Assembly (NCBI GenBank): GCA_029891385.1
Contig: CM057225.1
Location: 80,687,887-80,751,886, forward strand
Source of the DNA: Erythroxylum novogranatense
Lineage: Eukaryota > Streptophyta > Magnoliopsida > Malpighiales > Erythroxylaceae
Reading direction: 5' to 3'
DNA length: 64,000 bases
Shown: positions 36,201-47,870 of the stretch, piece after piece
Numbering within the stretch: the first letter of the stretch is position 1
How the letters are laid out: every line of letters begins with the position of its first letter
Position numbers and translations under genes: made by a program
Notes under the pieces: generated by a model
Databases searched by the model: none
What the model saw: only the letters and a program-made list of their open reading frames with translations
What the model was told of the DNA's origin: nothing

Positions 36201-37225
36201 CCCTCACAATCGGGAAATCCTCTAACTTCCCTTCATGCACATCGGCATCCACAAAATGCTCCAAGAAAACTTCACACTCCTGGCCCATCATCCTTTCAGC
36301 TAACATAGCTGAAATCAGTCTTGGCGAGGGTGTCTTCCTGTCCCCTCTGAAGATCACCATCTCACCATTGCCCAGATCAAACTCTACCTCTTTCTGACCA
36401 TAATCCAGCTTGGCCAGATACTTCTCCATAGTATCCATCCCCAGGATAACACCTAATCCTCTAAGGTCTAGCGGTAGTAAGTCCACTACCAATCTAGCAC
36501 CATCAATGAAGAGCTCACACTGCTCATACACCTGACTGACCACCACATTCCTCCCTAGAGGAGTACTAACAATCAAAGGCCTATCCAAAGGCACAGAACC
36601 CACACCATGCAATGCTATGCTCGCAGAAACAAAAGAATGCGTGGAACCAGAATCAATCAAAACAAATACTGCTGAATCAAATAACTGAGCCATACCCGTG
36701 ACAACCTCAGGTGCGGCTGCAGTTTTCTCCCTGGTCATGAAAAACACTCTTGCCGGCGCCTGACCCCTTGGCCTTCCTGGAGGAATAGCCTTCCTTGCAG
36801 TCTCAGAGCTGCCTACCTCAGTAACTGGCCTGGTTCCCACTATCTCTGCATGCCTTGGAGCTTGAAACTGCGACCCCTCTTGTCTCGGTGCCTGTGGACA
36901 ATGCTTGGTTATATGTCCCTTCTCTCCGCATCTAAAACAAACTCCAAGTGACCTGAGGCACCCTCCCTGGTGATGTTTCCCACACTGATCACATAAGGGG
37001 TGGGTGAACCAGCTCCTTCCTGCTCTATCGATGCCTCCCACATTAGAGGCTTGCCCTGATACTGCCCTCACCTGCTTGTTCCTGGTAGCCCCACTGCTAC
37101 CCACTTCACTCTGACTGTGAGAGCTCCTCGTGCTCCTCTCAGGCAATGGAGCACTAGTACCCTTCCTGAAAGTCTGCTTCCTGTTCTTCCTCTTCTTGTT
37201 CGCTTCATTTATGATATTCTCAGCC
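33293..37225 (-). pseudogene. Gypsy pol: zinc knuckle, protease, reverse transcriptase, RNase H, integrase, chromodomain
   Basis: From the right: CCHC knuckle [14 protein letters not shown]; protease [13 protein letters not shown]; reverse transcriptase with [38 protein letters not shown] and catalytic [10 protein letters not shown] (about 35,640-35,660); RNase H with [13 protein letters not shown]; integrase zinc finger ([10 protein letters not shown]...CLVCQQ); catalytic core [17 protein letters not shown] and the Glu after GQSE; and a C-terminal LWRNHSVEEATWE segment that resembles a chromodomain. Breaks: TAG at 35,448-35,446 where Trp is expected, a one-base deletion near 35,018, and TAG at 34,090-34,088 where the Gln of the HPQTDGQ motif belongs. 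Apart from these the frame is long and clean. By family knowledge it encodes the replication and integration enzymes, and the chromodomain steers insertion to heterochromatin. Confidence 0.93.
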
Positions 37226-38002
37226 ACCGAGAGCAAGATCCACCAACAGCTGGTAGTCACAGAAATTATGAATTAGGACTTTCTCCCTGATCCCCAAGTG
37301 AAGATCTCCTTCAAACTTACGAAACTTGTCTTCCTCTGTTGTCACAATGTTAGCTGCATAACGGGAAAACTGTGTGAACTTCAGCTCATACTCGCTCACA
37401 CTCATGTCCCTCTGCATGAGACTCAGAAATTCCCTAGCCTTATCCTACACATACACTCTGGATAGGTACTTCTTTCTGAACGCTTCCCCAAAGTCCCTCC
37501 ATGTCATCACCGAAGGAACAACCTGACTGTGAGGCACTGATTCCCACCAATATAGTGCATCCCCCTGTAACAGACTGACTGCATAATCTAGCTTCTCCTC
37601 ATCTGAGCATCTCATCTGGAATAGAACCCTCTCGGTCCTCTTCAACCAGGGTTCAGCCTCTTCTGGATTTGTAGTCCCACTGAAATCCACAGCCCCAAAC
37701 TTCCGGAGCTTGTCATACTGCCCACTCCTGTCTACCGGAGCTTGCATCGGCATCTGAGAACTCTGACCTATGGCATACGTAAAAGCCTGAGCAAAGGCTT
37801 GAAAGAAACTCGGATCCATGGGAGTTCCCTGAGGCATAGGAGGAGGCGGTGGAGGCACTTCTTGCTGCAAACTAGGTGCCTTTGAAATCGGAACAGAATG
37901 TGTCCCAGCATCCTGAGGAATATGGGATTCGTCCGTACTCCCCTGACGAGAATGAGATCGAGTCATAGCTCCTCGAGTTCTCCTTCGAGGTGGCATGTTC
38001 AC
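37222..38002 (-). pseudogene. Gypsy gag
   Basis: Starts MNMPPRRRTRG at 38,002; the second Met, two codons on, is the more usual start. Pro-rich stretch PPPPPPMPQG, then the retrotransposon gag domain: KLRKFGAVDFSG, PEEAEPWLKRTERVLF, LQGDALYWWE and WRDFGEAFRKKYL. TAG at 37,447-37,445 interrupts it within the VYV-DKAREFL block. The same frame resumes with EYELKFTQFSRYA and is then lost by a one-base shift near 37,225, before [12 protein letters not shown]. Gag would form the particle that packages element RNA. The gene is dead by one stop and one frameshift. Confidence 0.9.
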
Positions 38003-38135
38003 TTGTTGAATAGAAAACCATTGAAAACTTCAGTTCAAGTAAGACAAGTTTCAAAATATGCAAAAACAATTCCTATCGTGTAAAACAATGCAAGTCCTTG
38101 AAAGCAATGTCATGTAGCCCTAGATCAAAAACCTA

Positions 38136-38149
38136 GGGCTTTGATACCA
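38136..38149 (-). promoter_or_regulatory. Primer-binding site of the gypsy element (initiator tRNA-Met)
   Basis: The minus strand reads TGGTATCAAAGCCC a few bases inside the 5' LTR edge (38,155). This differs at one position from the usual TGGTATCAGAGC that pairs with the 3' end of plant initiator tRNA-Met. Confidence 0.8.
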
Positions 38150-38154
38150 CAACA

Positions 38155-38160
38155 TGTTGG
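38155..38160 (-). repeat. Stub of the gypsy 5' LTR left of the copia insertion
   Basis: Only TGTTGG remains on this side; the LTR continues at 47,871 (ACCCTGCTGCC) to 49,936. The last five bases, GTTGG, are the copia target duplication, repeated at 47,866-47,870. Confidence 0.9.
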
Positions 38161-39442
38161 TGTTAGAGTAGTGCCCTAAAGGCAATCGCCTTTAGCGCAT
38201 TTTCTACAAATTTGTGTACAGTCTTTATAAATAAATAAAGAAAGGCATATTTCATTAATTTGTTGTTCATTATTTATGAACTAAAATAGATCTGTAATCA
38301 AATTAATGAAGTCCATGATATATGACATAGCATGAAGGAAATTATGATGTGATCACACTACTGAGATTCCTATCATGTGCAATTATGTCATTATCTAAAT
38401 TATCCTAGTCATAGGATTACCGAGATCGACATCAGAATCCGGAAAGACTAGACATCTCACGCTCCTTGATTTGATCAAGCGGTGGATCTCGTAAACTGTA
38501 AATATGAGATATTTAGGGTTGAGATGTGGATGCTTACTAGAGGTAGTAAGTACATTGGATGACTGCCATGAGATCATCACATGGATGTCCCGCTCTAATG
38601 TCGGTGATAATCTCATCATAAGAATGGTGCAAGTATCCTGACTTGAGGTGCTAAAGGATATCTTGATATCTTGATTCGTGCTTTGACTCCATTCCTTGTT
38701 GCCTTCAGAGGTCGCTCATAGGGTGATGCTTGGGTGCGTTTGAGGTATTCAAGGTAATTGAGTAGCCAATAGAGGATTCACCACTTACGTGATAGCGTAA
38801 GATGATACCCATGGCCTCTTGTCAGGGTCATTACTTAGAAATCTCTGGCCGGAGTATGTATGTCGTGAAGAGTGTCTTCAGTGACATATAAAGTAATGAG
38901 TCCCAGGATAAGAACTGAAATCACTTGGACTAGATTTGACGTAGTCAGTCTAGTGAGAGTTGACACATTGCCCATACTCATAACCAAGTGGGGTATAGGA
39001 TGGTGAAAGGACGAATTGCACGGTAATTGTCTATGGAAGGGTTCGTGATATGGTCCATGATGAATATATATTCATTCACAAACCAATTACTTTCCGTCAA
39101 TTGGGGTCATGATGTGTTGCTAGATACCGCTCATGACTTGCTTAGATTAAGTGTTAATCTAAGTGGCCAACATAACCGGGAACCTAATGGGTCACACGCA
39201 TAAGAGTGTCTCGGAGAACTCGTAAAATAGTTTTGGACAGAGTTCCAATATATGGAGAGCAACATGATTAATTGGATCCCGATGAGATCGAGATATGTCC
39301 CGATGAGATCGCGACATCGATATTGCTGAAAAAGGTTTCCGGGGGTTTTTCCCATACCGGGACCCGGTAGGACCGACCCCAGTGTGACTGGACCACTTCA
39401 GTAATATATATACATATATATATATGATTAATTAATTAAATA

Positions 39443-39504
<62 letters not shown>

Positions 39505-40034
39505 AAAACGTGGAAAGGGAATGGAACCTTCCATTTCCATGCTTAGTCATCACTTTCATTAAATGAATAAAGACAAAAACTTGAAAGATGATGGAGAATG
39601 ATCGTTGGACTTGGTTTAAAAGGAGAAGAAAAGAGTTTCTTTCTTTTAAGAGATGATTTTCGTGGGTTTTAAAGCAAACCTAAGGATTTGAAGAGAAAGA
39701 GTTTCTCTCTCTCAAGCCATCATCGATCATCTTCTCCAAAGGTTTCATCTTCAAGCTTTTATTCAAGTTCCTCCATCATTTTCCAAGCTCTCCATAGAAC
39801 AAAGGTAAGATCTAGCATCCTTTAATTTGTTCTAGCTATTCCCGGGTCAAAGGGTTTGTCCCGGTTATGTTTTCCGATCTCTGCGTGGATACCGTTAGAG
39901 ACGGTCTCCTTTGGTCGTTCGGTTTGACTTTGTTATATACTCACATGGATCCTGGCTTTCGGGAAGGTCCCGTAACAAAAATTTTTGTTTTCCGCACCAT
40001 GGGCATGTGATGCTCACACCGGGATTTTCCTACA
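38161..40034 (+). repeat. Copia 5' LTR
   Basis: 1,874 bp. A long TA microsatellite at about 39,448-39,500 is much shorter in the right LTR. Open frames inside (38,395-38,619 and 39,131-39,355, minus) are repeated in or near the right LTR and are not genes. Confidence 0.93.
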
Positions 40035-40035
40035 G

Positions 40036-40049
40036 TGGTATCAGAGCCA
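40036..40049 (+). promoter_or_regulatory. Copia primer-binding site
   Basis: TGGTATCAGAGCCA begins one base after the LTR end. It is the canonical complement to plant initiator tRNA-Met for copia elements. Confidence 0.93.
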
Positions 40050-41159
40050 CTTGTGTCGTATATAACAACGAAACCATGACTAGGTCGGAGTTGCTATAGC
40101 TTGTGATGATGATGCATGTTGTATGTGTTGAATTTCGAATTCAGTATGAGATATAGTTTTCGAAATTTTCTTGCCAATATATGTTCACAATATGTTTTTG
40201 CATATTTCTGTGGAAGCCCGGAATTTATTAATGTGATTTGATATGGTTTTGCTAATTTATTCCCTAATGTGCTGGGTGCTGTCTTTGTGCACATTCACTG
40301 AACATGCATGCCTATAAATTCGAGAATAAATTGTAGAAAAATGTTTTTTCGGATTTTCTTTCACCTACATGTCCCTAAGATGTTTATGAATGTCTATGTG
40401 GATGAAAAAATGTTTTCGAGGTGATTTACTATGTATTTGAGAATTTATTGTGTGCTTCTGGGAATAACTGTGTTAAGGAACACAGATTTTTCATTGGCTT
40501 TGTTGCTGAGGTTGAATGAGTTTGTGATGGAAATAAATCCTGAAAACATTCATGGAGCATGTTGGGAACATTTAGTGATCTCTGTAATTTTCTCAGAATT
40601 TATTGAAATTTGTTCAATGGGTTTTCAAGCAAAACATAGAACTTGGCAGTTTTGAGAAAATTGCTGGAGTTGTTTTGTTTGAACTAAGAAATTGTGTAGA
40701 TTTCAGTTCCAATGCCTTGGATCATTTTTAATGTGATTAAAAATGTGTTACATTGATGTTGTATGCTTGCCTAAATGAATTTTTTGAAATTAGGTTTCCA
40801 AATAATTTTCGGATGTCAAATGTGTCTCATTAGCGTCTCGTTAGTATATTCCCTTATCTTGATTGTTTTGGCCGTCACAAATTTTGTGACCAGTGCTAAA
40901 GTAGTCTTGATAAAGTGTAGACTACCTAGAGATACTTAGGTTGATAATTTGATATTCTTGAATTATTTGGAAATCTAAGTGAATAACAGTATATTCACCG
41001 ATTTCAAATTCTTCATATATAGTTTGACTATATATGGTAAGCAACAATGAAAGTGTTTCATTGGTACATCAAGGTAAACTGTATTAGACTTGGTATTGTG
41101 AATTTGAACTATACTTAATTGAGAAATTAGCCAATTAAGATAGCAATTCCAAGCTGCAC

Positions 41160-41335
41160 AAGTCGACTTATACGCTCATAACTCGACTTGTTTGTTGCAG
41201 ATCAGAGACGATAAGTCGACTTGCACAATGGTACAAGTCGACTTGTTCAGGTATGTTTTGCATAAGTCGACTTACACATGCATAAGTCGACTTATTAGAG
41301 AGAATAAGTCGACTTATACATACACAAGTCGACTT
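41160..41335. repeat. Array of eight AAGTCGACTT palindromes in the copia leader
   Basis: Perfect 10-bp palindromes AAGTCGACTT at 41,160, 41,213, 41,235, 41,264, 41,284, 41,306 and 41,326, plus one variant, AACTCGACTT, at 41,180. Start-to-start spacing is 20, 33, 22, 29, 20, 22 and 20 bp. Most copies extend outward as ataAAGTCGACTTat-like arms. The array lies between the primer site and gag. Open frames across it on both strands come from the palindromes and are not genes. Confidence 0.95.
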
Positions 41336-41541
41336 ATAACATGCAAAGGAGGGATGATGGATGATTTTAGGTATAAACTCAATGTGATTGATCATATGCC
41401 TAAATCATTCCATATAGTCATAGTGACTATAATCCTACGGCTTGGAGAAGAAGAAGATGAGACACGAAAACCCTCAAATCATATGAAAGCTAACGCCTTC
41501 CATTAATATGGGAGAACCAGAGTTCTTATAGAGTTGGGTTG

Positions 41542-41928
41542 TTGGGCAAACCCAAGCTCACTCTATACTGATATGTTCAATCATGGAAAATGAGATTTTG
41601 GATTAATGGGTGGGTTTTCACTAGAAGCGTTGATTTGTTGAGCAAACTCAAGGTCAACGTGGACAGAGGCGAAATTGAGTAGTGTACATCAGATGTACAC
41701 GCATCAAGAGTTGATAACCCAATGTGTGTGCATACATCAAAAGTTGATAGCACTAATGATAGTTGCACCTAAGATGGAAATGGTATGATTGATACCTGCC
41801 GATTGAACTAAGGTGGCTTGTTGGGAAAACCCAAGGTCATTTTAGGAATGTCGGATATCTATCTATAATGCAATTGGTATGACCGATACCTACCGATTGA
41901 ACTAAGGTGGCTTGTTGGGCAAACCCAA
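41542..41928 (+). repeat. Four copies of a TTGGG-CAAA-CCCAA hairpin in the copia leader
   Basis: Copies at 41,542-41,555 (loop CAAA), 41,638-41,651 (TTGAG-CAAA-CTCAA), 41,821-41,834 (loop AAAA) and 41,915-41,928 (loop CAAA). Three are followed by GGTCA. The second copy changes a G-C pair to A-T on both arms and so keeps the stem. Between copies 2 and 3 lies a further inverted repeat, GTGTACATC-a-GATGTACAC, at 41,682-41,700. Confidence 0.85.
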
Positions 41929-41965
41929 GGTCATTTTTAGGAATGTCGGATATCGACCCACTAGA
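41781..41965 (+). repeat. Tandem duplication of a 94-bp unit in the copia leader
   Basis: Two copies, 41,781-41,874 and 41,875 to about 41,965, both running from tggtatga through gattgaactaaggtggcttg and a hairpin copy to ggaatgtcggatatc, with only a few differences. Confidence 0.9.
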
Positions 41966-42114
41966 CATTTTGTCATAATGTTTCTTGGATTCGTCTCGAG
42001 GGTTATGGATTCTATGAAACTAGTGGGAGCCATATGCATATCATGCAAGTCCTTATGATTATGCATCTATTCTATTCTAACATTCTTTCTCTCTTTCCCT
42101 ATAGGTTATTGAAG

Positions 42115-42711
42115 ATGACTTCAAGTGTGAACTTGCGCCGCTATGGAATCCAACAAGTTAATCGGACCAAATTTTCTAGATTGGTGAAATCGAGAATTGT
42201 TCTCAGGTCTGAGGAACTGGGATATATCCTAGATGTTCCACTTCCTGATCCACCTATTGCTGATGCTTCTGATGAGGATCAGAAAGCATATCGAAAGCAT
42301 CTTAAAGACAGTGACATGGCTACCTGCATTATGCTTGCCTCGATGTCACCAGAGCTGCAGAAGCAGCATGAGTCTATGGATGCTCATACCATAGTGTTTC
42401 ATCTTAGGGAGCTATTTGATGAGCAAGCTTGGTATGAAAGGTTCGAGACCTCGAGGCTACTCTTCACTACTAAGATGACTCCAGGTTCATCTGCAGTGCA
42501 GTATGCACTGAAGATGAATGGGTATATTGAGAGATTGGCCGTCTTAGGTTTTGTCATGGATTATGAATTAAGTATTGACTTAATTCTGGTTGGATTGTCT
42601 GATAGTTATTCACAGTTTGTGTTAAACTATCGGATGAACCAAGTATCCACAACAATCCCTGAGTTGATCAATCGCCAAGACAAAGCAGAGACAAGCTATC
42701 AAGAAGGATAG
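42115..42711 (+). pseudogene. Copia gag
   Basis: Starts at ATG 42,115 (MTSSVNLRRYG), which follows an acceptor-like tcccctatag, so gag could be reached by splicing. Gag-type helices: DMATCIMLASMSPELQKQ, HTIVFHLRELF, FETSRLLFTTKM, YIERLAVLGF and ELSIDLILVGLSDSYSQFV. The frame stops at 42,709-42,711. The zinc knuckle follows in other frames (CFHCGKTGHLE near 42,838-42,870, with the last Cys lost to a frameshift). About 200 residues, a usual length for this domain. Nucleocapsid function is inferred from the family. Confidence 0.85.
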
Positions 42712-42839
42712 CAAGCAAGTCTCGATGGTGGACTCTTCTTCTGGTTCAAAGAAAAGAAATAGAAGAAGAAAAGGTCTAAGAAACCAAAAGGAAGTATAGC
42801 CAAGAAGAAAACCAAAGAGACTGCTCCAAAAGGGACTTG

Positions 42840-45800
42840 CTTCCATTGTGGCAAGACTGGTCACCTTGAAGCGGGCTCAGAAAGTCTATCTGGAGGAACT
42901 GAAGCAGAAGAAGGCATCAGATGCCTCGACTTCTTTAGGTATGTTTGTCATTGAGGTTAATACTATTTCTGATCATAACATATGGGTATTAGACACCGGT
43001 TGTGGCTCACACATATGCAATGATATCTGAGGCCTCGTGACAACGATGGATGCTTCACGAAGGAGAGGTAGACTGCGTGTGGGAAATGGAGCAAGAGTTG
43101 CTGCATTAGCCGTAGGCACTTACTTTTGTCACTCCCAAAGGGCTTGTAATTAAATTGGATGATTGTTATTTTGTACTGTATTAACAAAGAACATATTATC
43201 TTTCTTGTTTAAATAGAGTTGGTTTCCATTTGACTTTTAGTAACAATGGTTGTTCTATTAGTTTGAATGGAATGCTTTATGGTACTGGTACTTTATGCAA
43301 TGGAATTTACATATTAGATATGTCACATCCAATTATGAATGTCAATGACACGAAAAGACATAAACGAGATTATTTAAAATCAACTTACTTATGGCATTGT
43401 CGCCTTGGCCATATAAATGAGAGACGCATAGCTAAGCTCCATAAGAGTGGTAGTTTAGGGTCATTTGATTATGAATCATATAAAACATGCGAATCTTGTT
43501 TATTAGGCAAGATGACTAAGTTACCCTTTAAGGGAAAGGGTGAACGAGCGACTGGAGTATTAGACCTAATACATTCAGATGTATGTGGTCCGATGTCCAT
43601 CCATGCTAGAAGTGGTTATCTTTACTTCATTTCCTTTATCGATGACTATTCTCGATATGGGTACTTGTATCTGATGAGATACAAATCTGAAACATTTGAA
43701 AAGTTCAAACAATTCAGAAATGAAGTAGAAAACCAACTTGGGAAAAGTATCAAGACATTACGATCTGATCGTGGTGGGGAATACTTAGACCAAGAATTCT
43801 TAGATTATCTCAGAGATAATGGGATTTTATCTCAATGAACTCCTCCGTACACACCATAGCATAATGGTGTGGCAGAAAGGAGAAATCGAACCTTATTAGA
43901 CATGGTACGATCAATGATGGGCTTTGCAAAGTTACCAAAATTTTTTTGGGGGTATGCAATCGAGACAGCTGTTTACTTGCTAAACAAAGTCCCATCAAAG
44001 ACAGTTGATGTTACTCCATATGAGATGTGGACTAACAAAAGACCCTATCTTACTCATTTGAAAGTTTGGGGCTGTCCTGCTTATGTGAAGCGGACTCAGT
44101 CAGATAAACTTGATGCAAAGTCTGACAAGTGTTTGTTCGTAGGATATCCTAAAGAAACAATGGGATATCAATTCTACCTTGCTGAGGAACAAAAGGTGTT
44201 TGTTTCAAAGCATGCTGTCTTTTTAGAGAAAGAGTTTCTTTTACAAGAAGACGGTGGGAGCAAAATTGAACTCAAGAAGTTCAAGATGCACGAACAGACG
44301 CAGATCAATCGCTCGAACTCAAATCGTAACTCATATGATGAAGTAACAGCTTCAACCTTCTACAACACACGAAGTTCAGAGGTCACGTAGAATACGCCTG
44401 CTTTCGAGAGATATGGATTTCGTGAATGAACAGGATGACGACATTATAAAAGATGATGAGCATACTACCTATGAAAAGGTTACAAGAGTTCGAGTCTCGA
44501 AATGGCTTCATGCCATGCAGGCGAAATGGATTCCATGTATGAAAACCAAGTATGGACTTTGGTTGATGCACCAAGGAATAAAACCCATAGGTGCAAATGG
44601 GTTTTCAAAAGAAAACCGATATGGATGGTAATGTAATTACCTATAAAGCAAGGCTTGTGGCTAAAGGTTTTCGTCAAAAACAAGGAGTTGACTACGACGA
44701 GACCTTCAGCCCAGTAGCAATGCTTAAATCCATTAGAATACTCCTAGCCATTGCCACTCATTATGATTATGAGATATGGCAATGGATGTGAAGACGACTT
44801 TCCTAAATGGAAATCTAATGAGGATGTGTATATGACACAACCCGAGGGCTTCACCTCCTATGATGGCGAAAAGGTATGCAAGCTTCGTAAATCCATCTAT
44901 GGATTGAAGCAAGCATCCAGAGTTGGAATATCCGCTTTGATGAGGTAATCAAAGAGTTTGGTTTCTCATAAAATCCGGATGAATACTGTGTATAAGAAGG
45001 TTAATGGGACTGCAAACGTATTCCTTGTGCTATATGTGGATGACATATTATTACTAGGAAACGATGTCTCTATGTCAGAAGCGATCAAGATTTGGTTGTC
45101 GAAACAATTTGCCATGAAAGACCTTGGTGAAGCAACTTATATCCTTAGGATAAGGATCTATAGAGATAGATCAAAAAGGTTGCTTGGTCTTTCACAATCA
45201 ACGTACATAGACAAGATGCTAAAAAGGTTTAGCATGGAGCAATCCAAGAGAGGGTACCTTCCCGTGACTCATGGGATAACACTCTCAAAATCTATGTGTC
45301 CTAAAACACAAGATGAGAGGATGCATATGAATATGATCCCGTATGCATCAGCGGTAGGATCTATCATGTATGCTATGCTATGTACGAGACCCGATGTATC
45401 ATATGCTCTAAGTGTTACGAGCAGATACCAATCGGATCCTGGTGAGGATCACTGGGTGGCTGTCAAGAATATCCTTAAGTACTTACGGAGAACTAAGGAT
45501 GTTTTCTTGATATATGGGGATGGAGATCTCCAAGTGAGCGGGTATACAGATGCTATTTTTCAATCTAATAAGGATGATTCCAAATCCCAATCAGGTTATG
45601 TATTCACATCGAACGCGGTAGGCGATCATTGGAAGAGTTCCAAACAAGAGACGACTGCCAATTCAACAACCGAGGTAGAGTACATTGCCGCTTGAAGCGA
45701 AGAAAGGAAGCAGTTTGGATCAAGAAGTTCATTATCGAACTTGGTGTGGTTCCTAGCGATGATGGGCCCATACGCTTATATTGTGACAACAATGGGGCTA

Positions 45801-45970
45801 TTATGCAGCGAAGGAACCAAGGTCTCATCAACGATCCAAACACGCACTCATGAGATATCATTTGATAAGGGATATCATAGACGTGGTGATGTCCAGATCA
45901 AGAGAGTTCCCACCGAGCGAATATTGCGATCCGCTGACGAAGCCATTGTCACAAAAGAGTTTTGATTTCA
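42840..45970 (+). pseudogene. Copia pol: protease, integrase, reverse transcriptase, RNase H, multiply broken
   Basis: Protease WVLDTGCGSHICND near 42,980-43,027 is followed by TGA at 43,028-43,030. Integrase: zinc finger LWHCRLGHINE...CESCLLGKM, catalytic SDVCGP, SDRGGEYLDQ and NGVAERRNRTLLD, with TGA at 43,836-43,838 (Trp expected) and a TAG shortly after, in the PYTP-HNGVAE block (Gln expected). Reverse transcriptase: [28 protein letters not shown] and [10 protein letters not shown], then LYVDDILLLG (catalytic YVDD at about 45,032-45,043). RNase H is partial: TTEVEYIAA, LYCDNNGAI and DPLTKPL in shifting frames. Frameshifts occur around 43,050, 44,400-44,620, 44,785, 44,935 and 45,695. The domain order (integrase before reverse transcriptase) marks it as Ty1/copia. 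It is non-functional. Confidence 0.92.
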
Positions 45971-46027
45971 TGTACTACTTTATGGTATTAGATATCAAGG
46001 CGATTGGTTTTAGGTCAAGTGGGAGAT

Positions 46028-47865
46028 TGTTAGAGTAGTGCCTCAAAGGCAATCGCCTTTAGCGCATTTTGTACAAATTTGTATACGCCTTTATAAATAA
46101 AGAAAGAAAGGCATATTTCATTAATTTGTTGTTCATTATTTATGAACCGATATAGATCTGTAATCAAATTAATGAAGTCCATGATATATGACATAGCATG
46201 AAGGAAATTATAATGTGATCACACTATCGAGATTCCTATCATGTGCAATTATGTCATTATCTAAATTATCCCTAGTCATAGGATTACCGAGAGGACATCG
46301 TAATCCGGAAGACTAGCACATCTCATGCTCCTTGATTTGATCAAGGTGGATCTCGAAACTGTAAATATGAGATATTTAGGGTTGAGATGTGGATGCTTAC
46401 TAGAGGTAGTAAGTACATTGGATGACCCGCCATGAGATCATCACATGGATGTCCTATTCTAATGTCGGTGATAATCTCATCATAGAATGGTGCAAGTATC
46501 CTTAGACTTGAGGTGCTCAAGGATATCTTGATACTTGATTACGTGCTTTGACTCCATTCCTTGTTGCCTTACTGAGGTCGCCATAGGGTGGTGCTTGGGT
46601 GCAGTTTGAGGTATTCAAGGTAATTGAGTAGCCAATAGAGGATTCACCACTTGTGATAGCGAAGATGATACTCATGGCCTCTTGTCGGGGTCATTACTTA
46701 GAAATCTCGGTCGAGTATGTATGTCGTGAAGAGTGTCTTCAGTGACATATAAAGTAATGAGTCCTAGGACAAGAACTGAAATCACTTGGACTAGATTTGA
46801 CGTAGTCAGTCTAGTGAGAGTTGACACATTGCCCATACTCATAACCAAGTGGGGTATAGGATGGTGAAATGACGAATTGCACGGTAATTGTCTATGGAAG
46901 GGTTCGTGATATGGTCCATGATGAATATATATTCATTCGTCAAACCAATTACTTTCCGGTCAATTGGGGGTCATGATGTGTTACTAGATACCGCTCATGA
47001 CTTGCTTAGATTAAGTGTTAATCTAAGTGGCCAACATAACCGGGAACCTAATGGGTCACACGCATAAGAGTGTCTCGGAGAACTCGTAAAATAGTTTTGG
47101 ACAGAGTTCCAATATATGGAGAGCAACAGGATTAATTGGATCCCGATGAGATCGAGATATGTCCCGATGAGATCGCGACATCGATATTGCTGAAAAAGGT
47201 TTCCGGGGGTTTTTCCTATACCGGACCCTAGGATCAATTCAGTGTGATCGACCACTTGAAGAATATATATACATATATATATATGATTAATTAATTAAAT
47301 AATTAATATATATATATATATATATATATATGTTGAAAACGTGGAAAGGGAATGGAACCTTCCATTTCCATGCTTAGTCATCACTTTCATTAAATGAATA
47401 AAGACAAAAACTTGAAAGATGATGGAGAATAATCGTTGGACTTGGTTTAAAAGGAGAAGAAAAGAGTTTCTTTCTTTTAAGAGATGATTTTCGTGGGTTT
47501 TAAAGCAAACCTAAGGATTTGAAGAGAAAGAGTTTCTCTCTCTCAAGCCATCATCGATCATCTTCTCCAAAGGTTTCATCTTTAAGCTTTTATTCAAGTT
47601 CCTCCATCATTTTCCAAGCTCTCCATAGAACAAAGGTAAGATCTAGCAGTCTTTAATTTGTTCTAGCTATTCCCGGGTCAAAGGGTTTGTCCCGGTTAGG
47701 TTTTCCGATCTCTGCGTGGATACCGTTAGAGACGGTCTCCTTTGGTCGTTCGGTTTGACTTTGTTATATACTCACATGGATCCTGGCTTTCGGGAAGGTC
47801 CCGGAACAAAATTTTTTGTTTTCCGCACCGTGGGCATGTGATGCTCACACCGAGATTTTCCTACA
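46028..47865 (+). repeat. Copia 3' LTR
   Basis: 1,838 bp, preceded by a polypurine tract (aagtgggagat, about 46,017-46,027). Same start and end as the left LTR. Single-base gaps relative to it, for example around 46,300 and 46,540, show independent decay after insertion. Confidence 0.93.
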
Positions 47866-47870
47866 GTTGG

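Larger units (their letters stand above)
38161..47865 (+). mobile_element. Ty1/copia retrotransposon nested in the gypsy 5' LTR
   Basis: LTRs at 38,161-40,034 and 46,028-47,865 start TGTTAGAGTAGTGCC and end TTTTCCTACA. The exact 5-bp duplication GTTGG lies at 38,156-38,160 and 47,866-47,870. A perfect initiator tRNA-Met primer site lies next to the left LTR. Gag, protease, integrase, reverse transcriptase and RNase H appear in copia order on the plus strand, all disrupted. The LTRs are closely similar but differ in a TA tract and many single-base gaps. An unusually long leader, about 2.1 kb, separates the primer site from gag. Confidence 0.95.

Noticed and set aside
40036..40049. tRNA-Met-like sequence as a possible tRNA gene
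   Set aside because: Only the 14-base primer-binding complement is present, directly beside an LTR; no tRNA cloverleaf.
41160..41335. Regularly spaced palindromes looked like a CRISPR array
   Set aside because: Plant nuclear context, spacers of only 10-23 bp, repeat of 10 bp, no cas genes, and a position inside a copia leader.
41168..41506. Open frames on both strands with a repeated STCVCISRLI-like peptide
   Set aside because: The repeat in the peptide is a by-product of the DNA palindrome array; both strands give similar peptides.
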